From Leifsonia poae (GTDB lineage Bacteria > Actinomycetota > Actinomycetes > Actinomycetales > Microbacteriaceae), in the NCBI RefSeq assembly GCF_027921845.1, contig NZ_BSEN01000001.1:172948-236947 (forward strand): DNA of 64,000 nucleotides, written 5' to 3'. Below the pieces are notes generated by a model that was not told the origin of the DNA, made no database searches, and saw nothing but the letters and a program-made list of their open reading frames with translations. The position numbers were made by a program, and so were the translations under genes. Positions 28,331 to 36,022 of this stretch are shown piece by piece (the stretch's first letter is position 1; each line of letters opens with the position of its first letter).

Positions 28331-29362
28331 TCACCGGCCGCCCTCGGCCTTGCGGTGCCGCTGCTGAACGCCGGGCTCCCCGTAGGGGTAGTCGTCGGCG
28401 TCCGGCCGGCTCGCCTCGGTGAGCCGGTCGACCTGCTCATCGCTGAGGGAGACGTCCGCTGCTCCGAGGTTGTCGGTGAGCTGGTCGATGGTGCGGGCGC
28501 CCAAGATGACCGACGTCACCGCCGGCCTGTCGGCGAGCCAGGCGAGCGCCACCTGCGACGGCGATGCTCCGATCTCGGTCGCGATCTCGCCGACGGCGTC
28601 GATGATCTCCCAGACGCGCGGGTCGGCGTTGCGCTTCTCCCAGGCCTCCATGCCGCGCTTCGGATTCTCCCCGAGGCGGGTTGCGCCGGTCGGCGCCTGG
28701 TCGCGGGTGTACTTGCCGCTCAGCCAGCCGCCGGCGAGCGGAGACCAGGGCAGCAGGCCGATGCGGGCGTCGAGCGCTGCTGGCACGACCTCGTGCTCGA
28801 TCCCGCGCACGAGGAGGTTGTACTGCGGCTGGAGCGTGACCGGCGGCGCCCAGCCGTGCGCCACGGCCACCTGCACCGCCTTGGTGAGCTGCCAGCCGAG
28901 GTAGTTCGAGAAGCCGTAGTACGAGATCTTGCCGCTGGTCACGGCGTCGTCGAGGAAGCGCAGGGTCTCCTCGATCGGGGTGAGGGCATCCCAGGCGTGC
29001 ATCTGGTACAGGTCGATGTGCTCGACACCGAGCCGGGAGAGCGACGCATCGAGGGCGCGGCGCAGATGGGTGCGCGAGAGGCCGAGATCGTTGGGGCCGT
29101 CCCCCATCGGGAAGCGCCCCTTGGTGGCGATGACGACGTCGTCGCGGCGGCCGGGGTTGTCGGCGAGCCAGCGGCCGATGATCGTCTCGGATCCTCCGCT
29201 GCTGTACACGTCGGCGGTGTCGATGAACGTGCCGCCCGCGTCGAGATAGGTGTCGATGATGGTGTGGGAGGTCTTCTCGTCGGCTTCCGCGCCGAAGGTC
29301 ATGGTGCCGAGTGCGTATTCCGAGACGATCGTCCCGCTGTTTCCGAGGGTTCGCAGTTCCAT
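28331..29362 (-). CDS. Aldo/keto reductase (YajO/Tas-like)
   Basis: 343 residues of the (beta/alpha)8 AKR fold. The tetrad is visible: Asp and Tyr in GTFIDTADVYSSGGSE near 48-62, Lys in VVIATKGRF near 83 and His in LYQMHAWD near 121. NADPH-dependent carbonyl reduction is expected; the substrate is unknown. The ATG stands 6 bases after TAGCGT (29374 to 29369), so the operon with the MFS gene probably starts leaderless. It is divergent from the phosphoesterase. Confidence 0.93.
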   Translation of the reverse strand: MELRTLGNSGTIVSEYALGTMTFGAEADEKTSHTIIDTYLDAGGTFIDTADVYSSGGSETIIGRWLADNPGRRDDVVIATKGRFPMGDGPNDLGLSRTHLRRALDASLSRLGVEHIDLYQMHAWDALTPIEETLRFLDDAVTSGKISYYGFSNYLGWQLTKAVQVAVAHGWAPPVTLQPQYNLLVRGIEHEVVPAALDARIGLLPWSPLAGGWLSGKYTRDQAPTGATRLGENPKRGMEAWEKRNADPRVWEIIDAVGEIATEIGASPSQVALAWLADRPAVTSVILGARTIDQLTDNLGAADVSLSDEQVDRLTEASRPDADDYPYGEPGVQQRHRKAEGGR

Positions 29363-29444
29363 ACTTCGACGCTAATCCTCGCCGGCGCATTTGCGAACCG
29401 TTTGCCATCATCGCTGCGGTCACCGCGACTCGTACGCTGGTGGG

Positions 29445-29984
29445 ATGAGCGACACCGGAACGATCCGCCTCCTCATCGTGTCCGACACGCACGTGCCGAA
29501 GCGCGCGAGGGAGCTCCCGGCCCAGGTCTGGCGCGCGGTGGCTGCGGCCGATGTCGTGGTGCACGCGGGCGATTGGGTGGATCTGGCGACGCTCGACCTG
29601 CTGGAGGCCCGCGCGAAGCGCGTGGTCGGCGTCTACGGGAACAACGACGGGAGCGACCTGCGCGCACGCCTGCCCGAGGTCGCCGACGTCGAACTCGGCG
29701 GGGTGCGGCTGGCCGTCGTCCACGAGACCGGACCGGCCGCCGGCCGCGAGCAGCGGTGCGCGCTGAAGTTCCCCGACGCCGACGTTCTCGTGTTCGGTCA
29801 CAGCCACATCCCCTGGGACACGACGGCCGCGAACGGACTCCGGCTGCTCAACCCCCGCTCCCCCACCGACCGCAGGAGGCAGCTGGAGTGCACCTACCTG
29901 ACGGCGGTGATCGCCGACGGCGCGCTCGGCGACGTCGAGCTCGTCACGGTGCGGCGGGACGCTCCTCGTCCTCAGCGAGGCTGA
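29445..29984 (+). CDS. Metallophosphoesterase, YfcE/MJ0936 family
   Basis: 179 residues. Metal-binding motifs of the calcineurin-like fold are LIVSDTHVPKRARELP near 8-23, VVHAGDWVD near 38, VYGNNDG near 63, VVHETGP near 88 and VFGHSHIPW near 112. It acts as a small phosphodiesterase on an unknown substrate. ATG 29445 stands 6 bases after TACGCT (29433-29438). The last 41 bases overlap, tail to tail, the convergent methyltransferase gene. Confidence 0.92.
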   Translation: MSDTGTIRLLIVSDTHVPKRARELPAQVWRAVAAADVVVHAGDWVDLATLDLLEARAKRVVGVYGNNDGSDLRARLPEVADVELGGVRLAVVHETGPAAGREQRCALKFPDADVLVFGHSHIPWDTTAANGLRLLNPRSPTDRRRQLECTYLTAVIADGALGDVELVTVRRDAPRPQRG

Positions 29985-31500
29985 GGAAGCCGTCGACCAT
30001 CAGGGCCCGCACGACCGGCAGCAGTTCGGCGGAGAGCGCGGCTTCGTCGACCTCCAGCAGCTGGGCGATGGCGCCGATGATCGCGCCGACCGTCAGCTCG
30101 CCATCGCTCGCGCCGACCAGTGCGATCAGAGCGGTGTCGCCCTGTACTGCGCGCCCGAACCCGCCGCCCTGCCGCAGCAGCATCGCCGTCGGCGCCTCGT
30201 CGCCGGGCCAGGAGTGCCGCTCCTCGGTGACGTCGCCCGCCACCACGAGACGGGCGGCCGAGAGCGCGCGGTCGTCGAGCGCCGCCTGCAGGTCGTGGGC
30301 GCCGAGGGCAGCGCCGAGCGCGACCCCCAGCCCGGCCTCGTTGGCGCCGAGCGAGCCGTGCAGCCGCTCGAGACGGCGCAGCGTCGGCGCGCCGGAGAGC
30401 GGCCGTCGCAGCAGCACGTAGCCGAACCCGACCGCCTCCACGTCACGAGCGCTGAAATCGTCGAGCCACGCATCGTAGAGACGATCGAACTCGCCGGTTC
30501 CCGGCCGGGTGCCGCCGTCGCGGATCCAGGTCTCCGCGTACTGCGCGGCATCCTCGACGTCACGCTCGATCACCCAGGCATCGACGCCGACCGCGGAGGC
30601 GTCCAGCCAGCCGGACACGCGGTCGAGGCCGTCCCCTGCGCCCCGGTACTCCCAGTTCGCCAGCAGTTGCGCCACCCCACCCGGCTCGAGGTGCTCGGCC
30701 GCCGTGCGGATGACGGTCTCGACCAACGCGTCGCCCACCAGCCCGCCGTCCCGGTACTCGTACTCCGGAACGCCGTCGCCGCGCGGCGTGATCACGAACG
30801 GCGGGTTGGACACGATGTGGCCGAACGTCTCGCCCGCGACGGGTTCGAACAGGCTGCCGAGCCGGAACTCGATCGAGTCGATCCCGTTCAGCTCGGCGTT
30901 GAGCGCCGCCAGGTCGAGCGCGCGCTGCGAGATGTCGGTGGCGACCACCCGGCGGGCATGGCGCGACGCGTGCATGGCCTGGATCCCGCATCCGGTGCCG
31001 AGGTCGAGGGCACGCTCGACCGGGCGCTGCAGCATCAGCCCGCTCAGGGTGAGCGAGGCGCCCCCGACGCCGAGCACATGGTCGACCGGCAGGGCGTGGC
31101 CGAGCGCGAGCTCGCCGAGGTCGGAGACGATCCACCATTCGGCGGCGCCGCGCTCATCGACGAAGCTGTACGGGCGCAGGTCGACGGCGGGCTCGGCGTT
31201 CCCAGCGGTCAGGCGCACCAGCTCGAGCTGCTCGGCGCCGCGTGCCGTCAGCGAGGGCAGCGCCTCGGCCAGCGCGTCGGCGGGGACGGCGCGCCCGAGC
31301 ACGAAGAGCTCGGCGAGCGTGGCCAATGCCGACGTCCCGCTCCGCGCGCGATGGGCGGCGAGCGCACGGAGCGCGGGGATGCGGTGGGCGCGGTGCAGGG
31401 CTTCGGCACCGGCGCTCCCCCACAGCGCGTCGAGCGCGCTCACGGTGAAGCCGGCGGCCTGCAGGTCGGAGCGGAGGGCGTTCACGAGGGGCGAGGTCAC
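29944..31500 (-). CDS. HemK/PrmC-like class I methyltransferase with N-terminal extension
   Basis: 518 residues. An N-terminal ~140-residue helical region is of the kind annotated as DUF7059. The SAM-binding domain follows (ALDLGTGCGIQAMHASRHAR, ATDISQRALDLAALN) with the catalytic IVSNPPFVITPRG motif, which is typical of enzymes that methylate amide or exocyclic nitrogen. A C-terminal domain of about 180 residues completes it. GTG 31500 is chosen since TTGAAT lies 6 bases upstream; an in-frame ATG at 31527 would add nine residues. The substrate is unknown. Confidence 0.88.
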   Translation of the reverse strand: MTSPLVNALRSDLQAAGFTVSALDALWGSAGAEALHRAHRIPALRALAAHRARSGTSALATLAELFVLGRAVPADALAEALPSLTARGAEQLELVRLTAGNAEPAVDLRPYSFVDERGAAEWWIVSDLGELALGHALPVDHVLGVGGASLTLSGLMLQRPVERALDLGTGCGIQAMHASRHARRVVATDISQRALDLAALNAELNGIDSIEFRLGSLFEPVAGETFGHIVSNPPFVITPRGDGVPEYEYRDGGLVGDALVETVIRTAAEHLEPGGVAQLLANWEYRGAGDGLDRVSGWLDASAVGVDAWVIERDVEDAAQYAETWIRDGGTRPGTGEFDRLYDAWLDDFSARDVEAVGFGYVLLRRPLSGAPTLRRLERLHGSLGANEAGLGVALGAALGAHDLQAALDDRALSAARLVVAGDVTEERHSWPGDEAPTAMLLRQGGGFGRAVQGDTALIALVGASDGELTVGAIIGAIAQLLEVDEAALSAELLPVVRALMVDGFLSLAEDEERPAAP

Positions 31501-31568
31501 TGCCCCATTCAAACGCACCGCCCGCATCGGCGCCCAACCCGGCCGGTCGTGAAGAGCACAATGGAGCC

Positions 31569-31844
31569 ATGATCAGAAGGCACGCGATCGTCACGGGGAT
31601 GGTGCAGGGCGTCGGCTTCCGCTGGAGCGCGCGGGAGGAGGCGCACCGGCTCGGCGTCACGGGTTTCGCTCGCAACCGCGCGGACGGCTCGGTGGAGGTG
31701 GAGATCGAGGGCGAACAGGAACCGGTCGATCGGATGCTCGCCTGGCTCCGGCAGGGACCTCCCGGTTCCGAGGTGACGGGAGTCACCGTCGCGGAACTCC
31801 CACCCGACGGCGACGACGCGTTCCGCATCCGGGAGTCACAATAG
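31569..31844 (+). CDS. acyP: Acylphosphatase
   Basis: 91 residues, the full family length. The substrate-binding loop MVQGVGFRWSAREEA contains the catalytic Arg, and FARNRADGSVEVEIEGE contains the catalytic Asn. It hydrolyses acyl phosphates. The start has CACAAT 6 bases upstream. The aminotransferase-IV gene follows 4 bp after its stop. Confidence 0.95.
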   Translation: MIRRHAIVTGMVQGVGFRWSAREEAHRLGVTGFARNRADGSVEVEIEGEQEPVDRMLAWLRQGPPGSEVTGVTVAELPPDGDDAFRIRESQ

Positions 31845-31848
31845 GGGT

Positions 31849-32754
31849 ATGACTCGTGCGACGCTGCTGACCATCACCCGTCCGACCTCCGCTCCCGGCT
31901 CCGCCGCCGAGGGCGACACCGGATCCGGTTTCGAGGCGGTCGACGCGGATGCCCCGCAGGTGCGGCTGATGGACCTCGGCCTGACCCGTGGAGACGGCGT
32001 CTTCGAGACGATCAGCGTCGTCGACGGCCACCCGCAGGCGCTCGACCCTCACCTGCAGCGTCTCGCCCACTCCGCGATGCTGCTCGACCTCGCCGAGCCC
32101 GACCTCGACGTCTGGCGCCGCGCCGTGCTGGCCGGCATCGAGACCCACCGCAGCAACGGCGGCGACGCGCGCGAGCTGTACGCCAAGCTCATCCTCACGC
32201 GCGGCGTCGAGGGCACGGGCCGCCCGAGCGGCTGGGTGTTCGTGGACACGGCCGAGGACTTCACGGCCGCGCGGCAGGGCATCCGGGTCGTCACCCTCGA
32301 CCGCGGCTACCGGCACGACGTCGCCGAGACCTCGCCGTGGCTGCTGCAGGGCGCGAAGACGCTCTCCTACGCGGCCAACCGCGCTGGCTTGCGCGAGGCC
32401 GCCCGCCGCGGCGCCGACGATGTGATCTTCGTCAGCACCGACGGTTTCGCTCTGGAGGGCCCGACCTCGAACGTGATCGTGCGCAACGGGAACACGGTTC
32501 GCACGCCGCAGACCGACCAGGGCATCCTGGCGGGGACCACCCAGGCCAGCGTGTTCGCGTTCTTCGAGGAGCAGGGCTTCGACACGGTCTACGAGCGCAT
32601 CCCGGCCGCAGAGCTGGCGACGGCCGACGAGCTGTGGCTCGTCTCGAGCGTGCGCCAGGCCGCTCCGGTCACCGACCTCGACGGAACGCCGTTCACCGTG
32701 GACGCCGAGCGCACCGCAGCGCTGAACGCGTTCCTGCTCGCCCGCACGAGCTGA
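31849..32754 (+). CDS. Class IV aminotransferase-fold PLP enzyme (aminodeoxychorismate lyase-like)
   Basis: 301 residues. The PLP lysine is in LLQGAKTLSYAANRAGL near 165-181 and the PLP-phosphate loop is LEGPTSNVIV near 203. The N-terminal region has MDLGLTRGDGVFETI, which resembles PabC-type 4-amino-4-deoxychorismate lyases; branched-chain or D-amino-acid transaminase activity cannot be excluded. CACAAT stands 6 bases before the ATG, so it may have its own leaderless start inside the tail of acyP. Confidence 0.88.
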   Translation: MTRATLLTITRPTSAPGSAAEGDTGSGFEAVDADAPQVRLMDLGLTRGDGVFETISVVDGHPQALDPHLQRLAHSAMLLDLAEPDLDVWRRAVLAGIETHRSNGGDARELYAKLILTRGVEGTGRPSGWVFVDTAEDFTAARQGIRVVTLDRGYRHDVAETSPWLLQGAKTLSYAANRAGLREAARRGADDVIFVSTDGFALEGPTSNVIVRNGNTVRTPQTDQGILAGTTQASVFAFFEEQGFDTVYERIPAAELATADELWLVSSVRQAAPVTDLDGTPFTVDAERTAALNAFLLARTS

Positions 32755-32889
32755 GTCCGTCGCGCCGACACGCTCGCCCGTCACCTGCCCGGGGAATCGT
32801 CTCCTCAGGAAAGCCGTCGTAGGCTGTTCGCACGCCGTGGGGAGCGGCGGTCGGGACGACGACCCGAGATGTGCAGGAGGAGGACGGCC

Positions 32890-33225
32890 GTGGCGGATCA
32901 GGTGCCCACGAGTGTCGAAGTCCTGCGCCAGCAGGCCCGCGACGAGCTGTCCGCCATCATCGAGCACCGCTGCCGCGCCGGCGAGGACCCGTGGCAGTTC
33001 ATCCCAGAACTCCCGAGCGTCGACGAGCAGGTGGTGATCGCCCTCCGCTCGGTCGCGATCGACATGTTCGACCTCGCCGACGAGCAGGCGCGGGCCCACC
33101 ATCCCGCCGCCGGTCGTGCCCTGTTCGTGCGTTTCGAGTACGAGGTGCTGCGCCGCATCGCGCTCGAGCATCCGGAACTCAGCGAGGCGGTGTGGGGCAT
33201 GCTCGACAAGGTCGAGCGCCGCTGA
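32890..33225 (+). CDS. Conserved hypothetical protein, 111 aa
   Basis: No named family recognised. A soluble, mainly helical, acidic protein (SVEVLRQQARDELSAIIEHR near 8-27; FVRFEYEVLRRIALEHPELS near 80-99). GTG 32890 is preferred over ATG 32869 because GGAGGAGGA lies 6 bases upstream. TAGGCT at 32834-32839 or nearby AT-poor sequence may form the promoter; this is uncertain. Confidence 0.7.
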   Translation: MADQVPTSVEVLRQQARDELSAIIEHRCRAGEDPWQFIPELPSVDEQVVIALRSVAIDMFDLADEQARAHHPAAGRALFVRFEYEVLRRIALEHPELSEAVWGMLDKVERR

Positions 33226-33246
33226 GGGAGCCGCGGCAGCCCGCCG

Positions 33247-34026
33247 TCAGCGGGGCGGCAGCAGTTGCCTGAGCGCGTCGAGCAGCGCCGGACGCCACAC
33301 CCCGAAATCGTGGCCGCCGGGGTACTCCCGATAGGTGGCGTGGATCCCCGGCGTGCGGTCGGCGGCCTCGGCGAAGGCCCGCGCCTGGGTCGCGATCGCG
33401 AGGGCCGCCGGTGCGCCGGGATGCGGTGGTTCGGTCCCTCCCGCCGCGACCGCCACCCGCAGGTCGAGGTCGGCGGGATACGCGGCGAGCAGGGCGGGAT
33501 ACGCGAGCTCGCGATAGCGCGCGGGGTCGAACACCACCTGCCCGCTCCCGAACGCTCCGGCCTCCCGTGCGGACGATCCGGCCGGCGGCTCGGGCACGTA
33601 CACGGCGGGACTGAGTGCCGCTACGCCTGAGAAGACGTCCGGATGCGCGAGACCGAGGCGCACGGCACCGTATCCGCCCATCGAGTAGCCGGCGACGATA
33701 CGGTGCGCTCGATCGGCGATCGTCGGGAAGGTCCGGTCGACCTCGGCCACGAGGTCGAAGGCGATGGCGCTCTCGACGGAGCGGCCGGCGGTGTGCTGCG
33801 AGTCGACGTAATAGCTCGCGCGTGCGCTCCAGGGGGCGTCCGGCATGATCGCGATCAGCGGCAGGCGGGCCAGGTCGTCGAGCACGGGCTCCCACGAGGC
33901 GGCCGTGTCACCGCGGCCGTGGAGCAGATAGGCGACGGGCAGCGGTCCCTCGCCTTGCCCTCGCACCACGCGGTACCGCAGTCGCTCGCCGAGGGCGTCG
34001 CTCGCGAACGACCGGTTCGCGATCAC
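33247..34026 (-). CDS. Alpha/beta-hydrolase esterase (esterase D/feruloyl-esterase-like)
   Basis: 259 residues. LLHGRGDTAASWEP forms the oxyanion region, the nucleophile elbow is GYSMGGYGAV near residue 118 and the catalytic histidine is in YPGGHDFGVWR near 244. No signal peptide is seen, so it is cytoplasmic. GTG 34026 overlaps the stop of the CitE-like gene as GTGA, which makes it the last gene of the ribosyl-compound operon. It may deacylate an imported glycoside or a CoA-linked product; the substrate is unknown. Confidence 0.85.
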   Translation of the reverse strand: MIANRSFASDALGERLRYRVVRGQGEGPLPVAYLLHGRGDTAASWEPVLDDLARLPLIAIMPDAPWSARASYYVDSQHTAGRSVESAIAFDLVAEVDRTFPTIADRAHRIVAGYSMGGYGAVRLGLAHPDVFSGVAALSPAVYVPEPPAGSSAREAGAFGSGQVVFDPARYRELAYPALLAAYPADLDLRVAVAAGGTEPPHPGAPAALAIATQARAFAEAADRTPGIHATYREYPGGHDFGVWRPALLDALRQLLPPR

Positions 34027-34838
34027 GGGCGCCCGAGGATGGACCGCGCCCGGCCGAGCATCGCCGGGTCCACCATCTCGCCGGAGTCCAGCGTCGCGAC
34101 GCCGCCGCGCTCGACCGCCTCGACCACGGCGGCGGCCCAGGCGAGCTCGTCCGCTGTCGGTGCGAAGACCGCCTCGATCACGGCGAGCTGGCTCGGATGC
34201 ACGGCGGTGCGTCCCACCCACCCCAGCCGTCGCCCGCGCTCGGTGTCCGCGCGCAGACCGTCCAGATCGCGGATGTCCGGGTAGGCGGACAGCATCGGTG
34301 CGGGGAGCCCGGCCGCGCGGGCCGCGAACAGCAGCCGCACGCGGGCGTAGTCGATCACCGCGTCATCACGGCTTCCCAGCTCGCTGGCGAGATCGGACTC
34401 GCCGAGAGCGAGACGCGTGACAGCCGGATGCGCCGCGATCGCCGCTGCGTTCTCGACACCGCGCGCCGATTCGATCAGTGCCGTGATCGGACGCCCGCCG
34501 GTCAGCGCGGCGATGCGATCGAGCTCGGCGACGCCGTCGACCTTCGGCACCCGCAGCTCGATGGCGGCGCCGGTGGCGCGGAGTGCGGCGAGCTCGTCGT
34601 CGGCGCCCGGGTTGACCCGCACCTGCACGAGGGGCCGGGGCCCATCGTGCGCGCCCGCTGGTGCGACGCGCGCGCGGAGCCAGGACACGACGGCGTCGAG
34701 GGCGACGCCCTTCGCGCCCGGAGCGACGGCGTCTTCGAGGTCCAGGATCACGAGGTCGGCCCCGGTCGCGACCGCCTTATCGAACCGGTCCGGCCGGTCG
34801 CCGGGCACGTAGAGCCCGGTGACGACCCGGGCGCTCAC
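34023..34838 (-). CDS. CitE/HpcH-HpaI family C-C lyase (acyl-CoA lyase-like)
   Basis: 271 residues of the CitE-like TIM barrel. Signature blocks are LYVPGDRPDRFDKAVATGAD near 8-27, VILDLEDAVAP with the metal-binding acids, VRVNP, LRVPKVD, ALIESARGVENA and LALGESDLASELG. GWVGRTAVHPSQLAVIEAVF stands near the end. Stand-alone members cleave malyl-, citramalyl- or similar hydroxyacyl-CoA. The GTG overlaps the CoA-transferase stop (GTGA), so a CoA-transferase/lyase pair acting in sequence is the simplest reading. Confidence 0.88.
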   Translation of the reverse strand: MSARVVTGLYVPGDRPDRFDKAVATGADLVILDLEDAVAPGAKGVALDAVVSWLRARVAPAGAHDGPRPLVQVRVNPGADDELAALRATGAAIELRVPKVDGVAELDRIAALTGGRPITALIESARGVENAAAIAAHPAVTRLALGESDLASELGSRDDAVIDYARVRLLFAARAAGLPAPMLSAYPDIRDLDGLRADTERGRRLGWVGRTAVHPSQLAVIEAVFAPTADELAWAAAVVEAVERGGVATLDSGEMVDPAMLGRARSILGRP

Positions 34839-36022
34839 ACGACCCCCTTCGCCCGCAGAGCGTCGAGTTGGTCGCGGGTCACGCCCACCTCGGCCAGCAC
34901 CTCGTCGGTGTCGCGCCCGTGCGGCCGCCCGGCCCAGCGGATCGCCCCGGGCGTCTCGGAGAGGCGGAACAGCACGTTCTGCATCCTGACCGGCCCGAGC
35001 TCGTCGTCGTCGACCGTCTGCACGGTGCCGATCGCCTGGTATTGCGGATCGGCCAGGATGCCGCGCACGTCGTACACCTGCGCGATCGCGGCCTGGGCAC
35101 GCTCGAACTCGTCGACGACGATCTCGGTCGGGCGGGCGGCGATCCATGCCGAGACGGCGGCGTCGAGCTCATCGGCGTGTTCGGCGCGGGTGTGACCGGA
35201 CGCGAACCACGGCTCGGCGATGAGCTCTGAGCGCCCGACGAGCGTCAGCACCCGTTCGGCGATCGACTGCGAACTCGTCGAGACGGCCACCCAGTCGCCG
35301 TCGGCCGTGCGGTAGACGTTGCGCGGGGCGTTGTTCACCGAGCGGTTCCCGGTGCGCGGCTGCACCGTTCCGAGCTGGTCGTACGCCGTGATCTGCCCGC
35401 CGAGCAGCATCAGGATCGGCTCGATGATCGCCAGGTCGATCACCTGGCCGTGACCGTCGCGTTCGGCGCCGCGCAGCGCCACCATGACCGCGTAGGCCGT
35501 CGAGAGGGCGGCGATTCCGTCGGCGAGACCGAACGGCGGCAGCGTCGGCGGGCCGTCCGGCTCGCCGGTCAGGGCCGCGAAGCCGCTCATCGCCTCGGCC
35601 AGGCTCCCGAAGCCGGGCCGGCCCGAGTATGGCCCGAACTGCCCGAACGCAGTGACGCGCGCGACCACCAGCCGCGGGTTGACCGCGTGCAGGGCATCCG
35701 GTCCCAGCCCCCAGCGCTCGAGCGTGCCGGGGCGGAAGTTCTCGATCAGCACGTCGGCATCGGCCACGAGACGCAGCAGCAGATCGGCGCCGTCGGGCGA
35801 GCCGAGGTCGATCGTCACGGTGCGCTTGTTGCGGCCGAGCGTCTTCCACCAGAGGTTCACGCCGTCTTTGGCCGGACCGTGGCCGCGCGCGGCGTCGGGG
35901 CGCGACGGATGCTCGACCTTGATCACGTCGGCGCCGAAGTCCCCGAGGAACGTCGCCGCCAGCGGACCGGCGAACAGCGTCGACACGTCGAGAACCCGGA
36001 TGCCCTCCAGGGGTGCACTCAT
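34835..36022 (-). CDS. Class III (CaiB/BaiF family) CoA-transferase
   Basis: 395 residues, the family length. The N-terminal Rossmann part shows LEGIRVLDVSTLFAGPLAAT, GADVIKVEHPSRPDAARGHG and ADVLIENFRPGTLERWGL. Asp168 in PPFGLADGIAAL sits at the position of the catalytic aspartate of formyl-CoA transferase. It moves CoA from a donor thioester to an organic acid. The ATG overlaps the FGE-fusion stop by four bases and the CitE-like gene overlaps its own stop. Confidence 0.92.
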   Translation of the reverse strand: MSAPLEGIRVLDVSTLFAGPLAATFLGDFGADVIKVEHPSRPDAARGHGPAKDGVNLWWKTLGRNKRTVTIDLGSPDGADLLLRLVADADVLIENFRPGTLERWGLGPDALHAVNPRLVVARVTAFGQFGPYSGRPGFGSLAEAMSGFAALTGEPDGPPTLPPFGLADGIAALSTAYAVMVALRGAERDGHGQVIDLAIIEPILMLLGGQITAYDQLGTVQPRTGNRSVNNAPRNVYRTADGDWVAVSTSSQSIAERVLTLVGRSELIAEPWFASGHTRAEHADELDAAVSAWIAARPTEIVVDEFERAQAAIAQVYDVRGILADPQYQAIGTVQTVDDDELGPVRMQNVLFRLSETPGAIRWAGRPHGRDTDEVLAEVGVTRDQLDALRAKGVV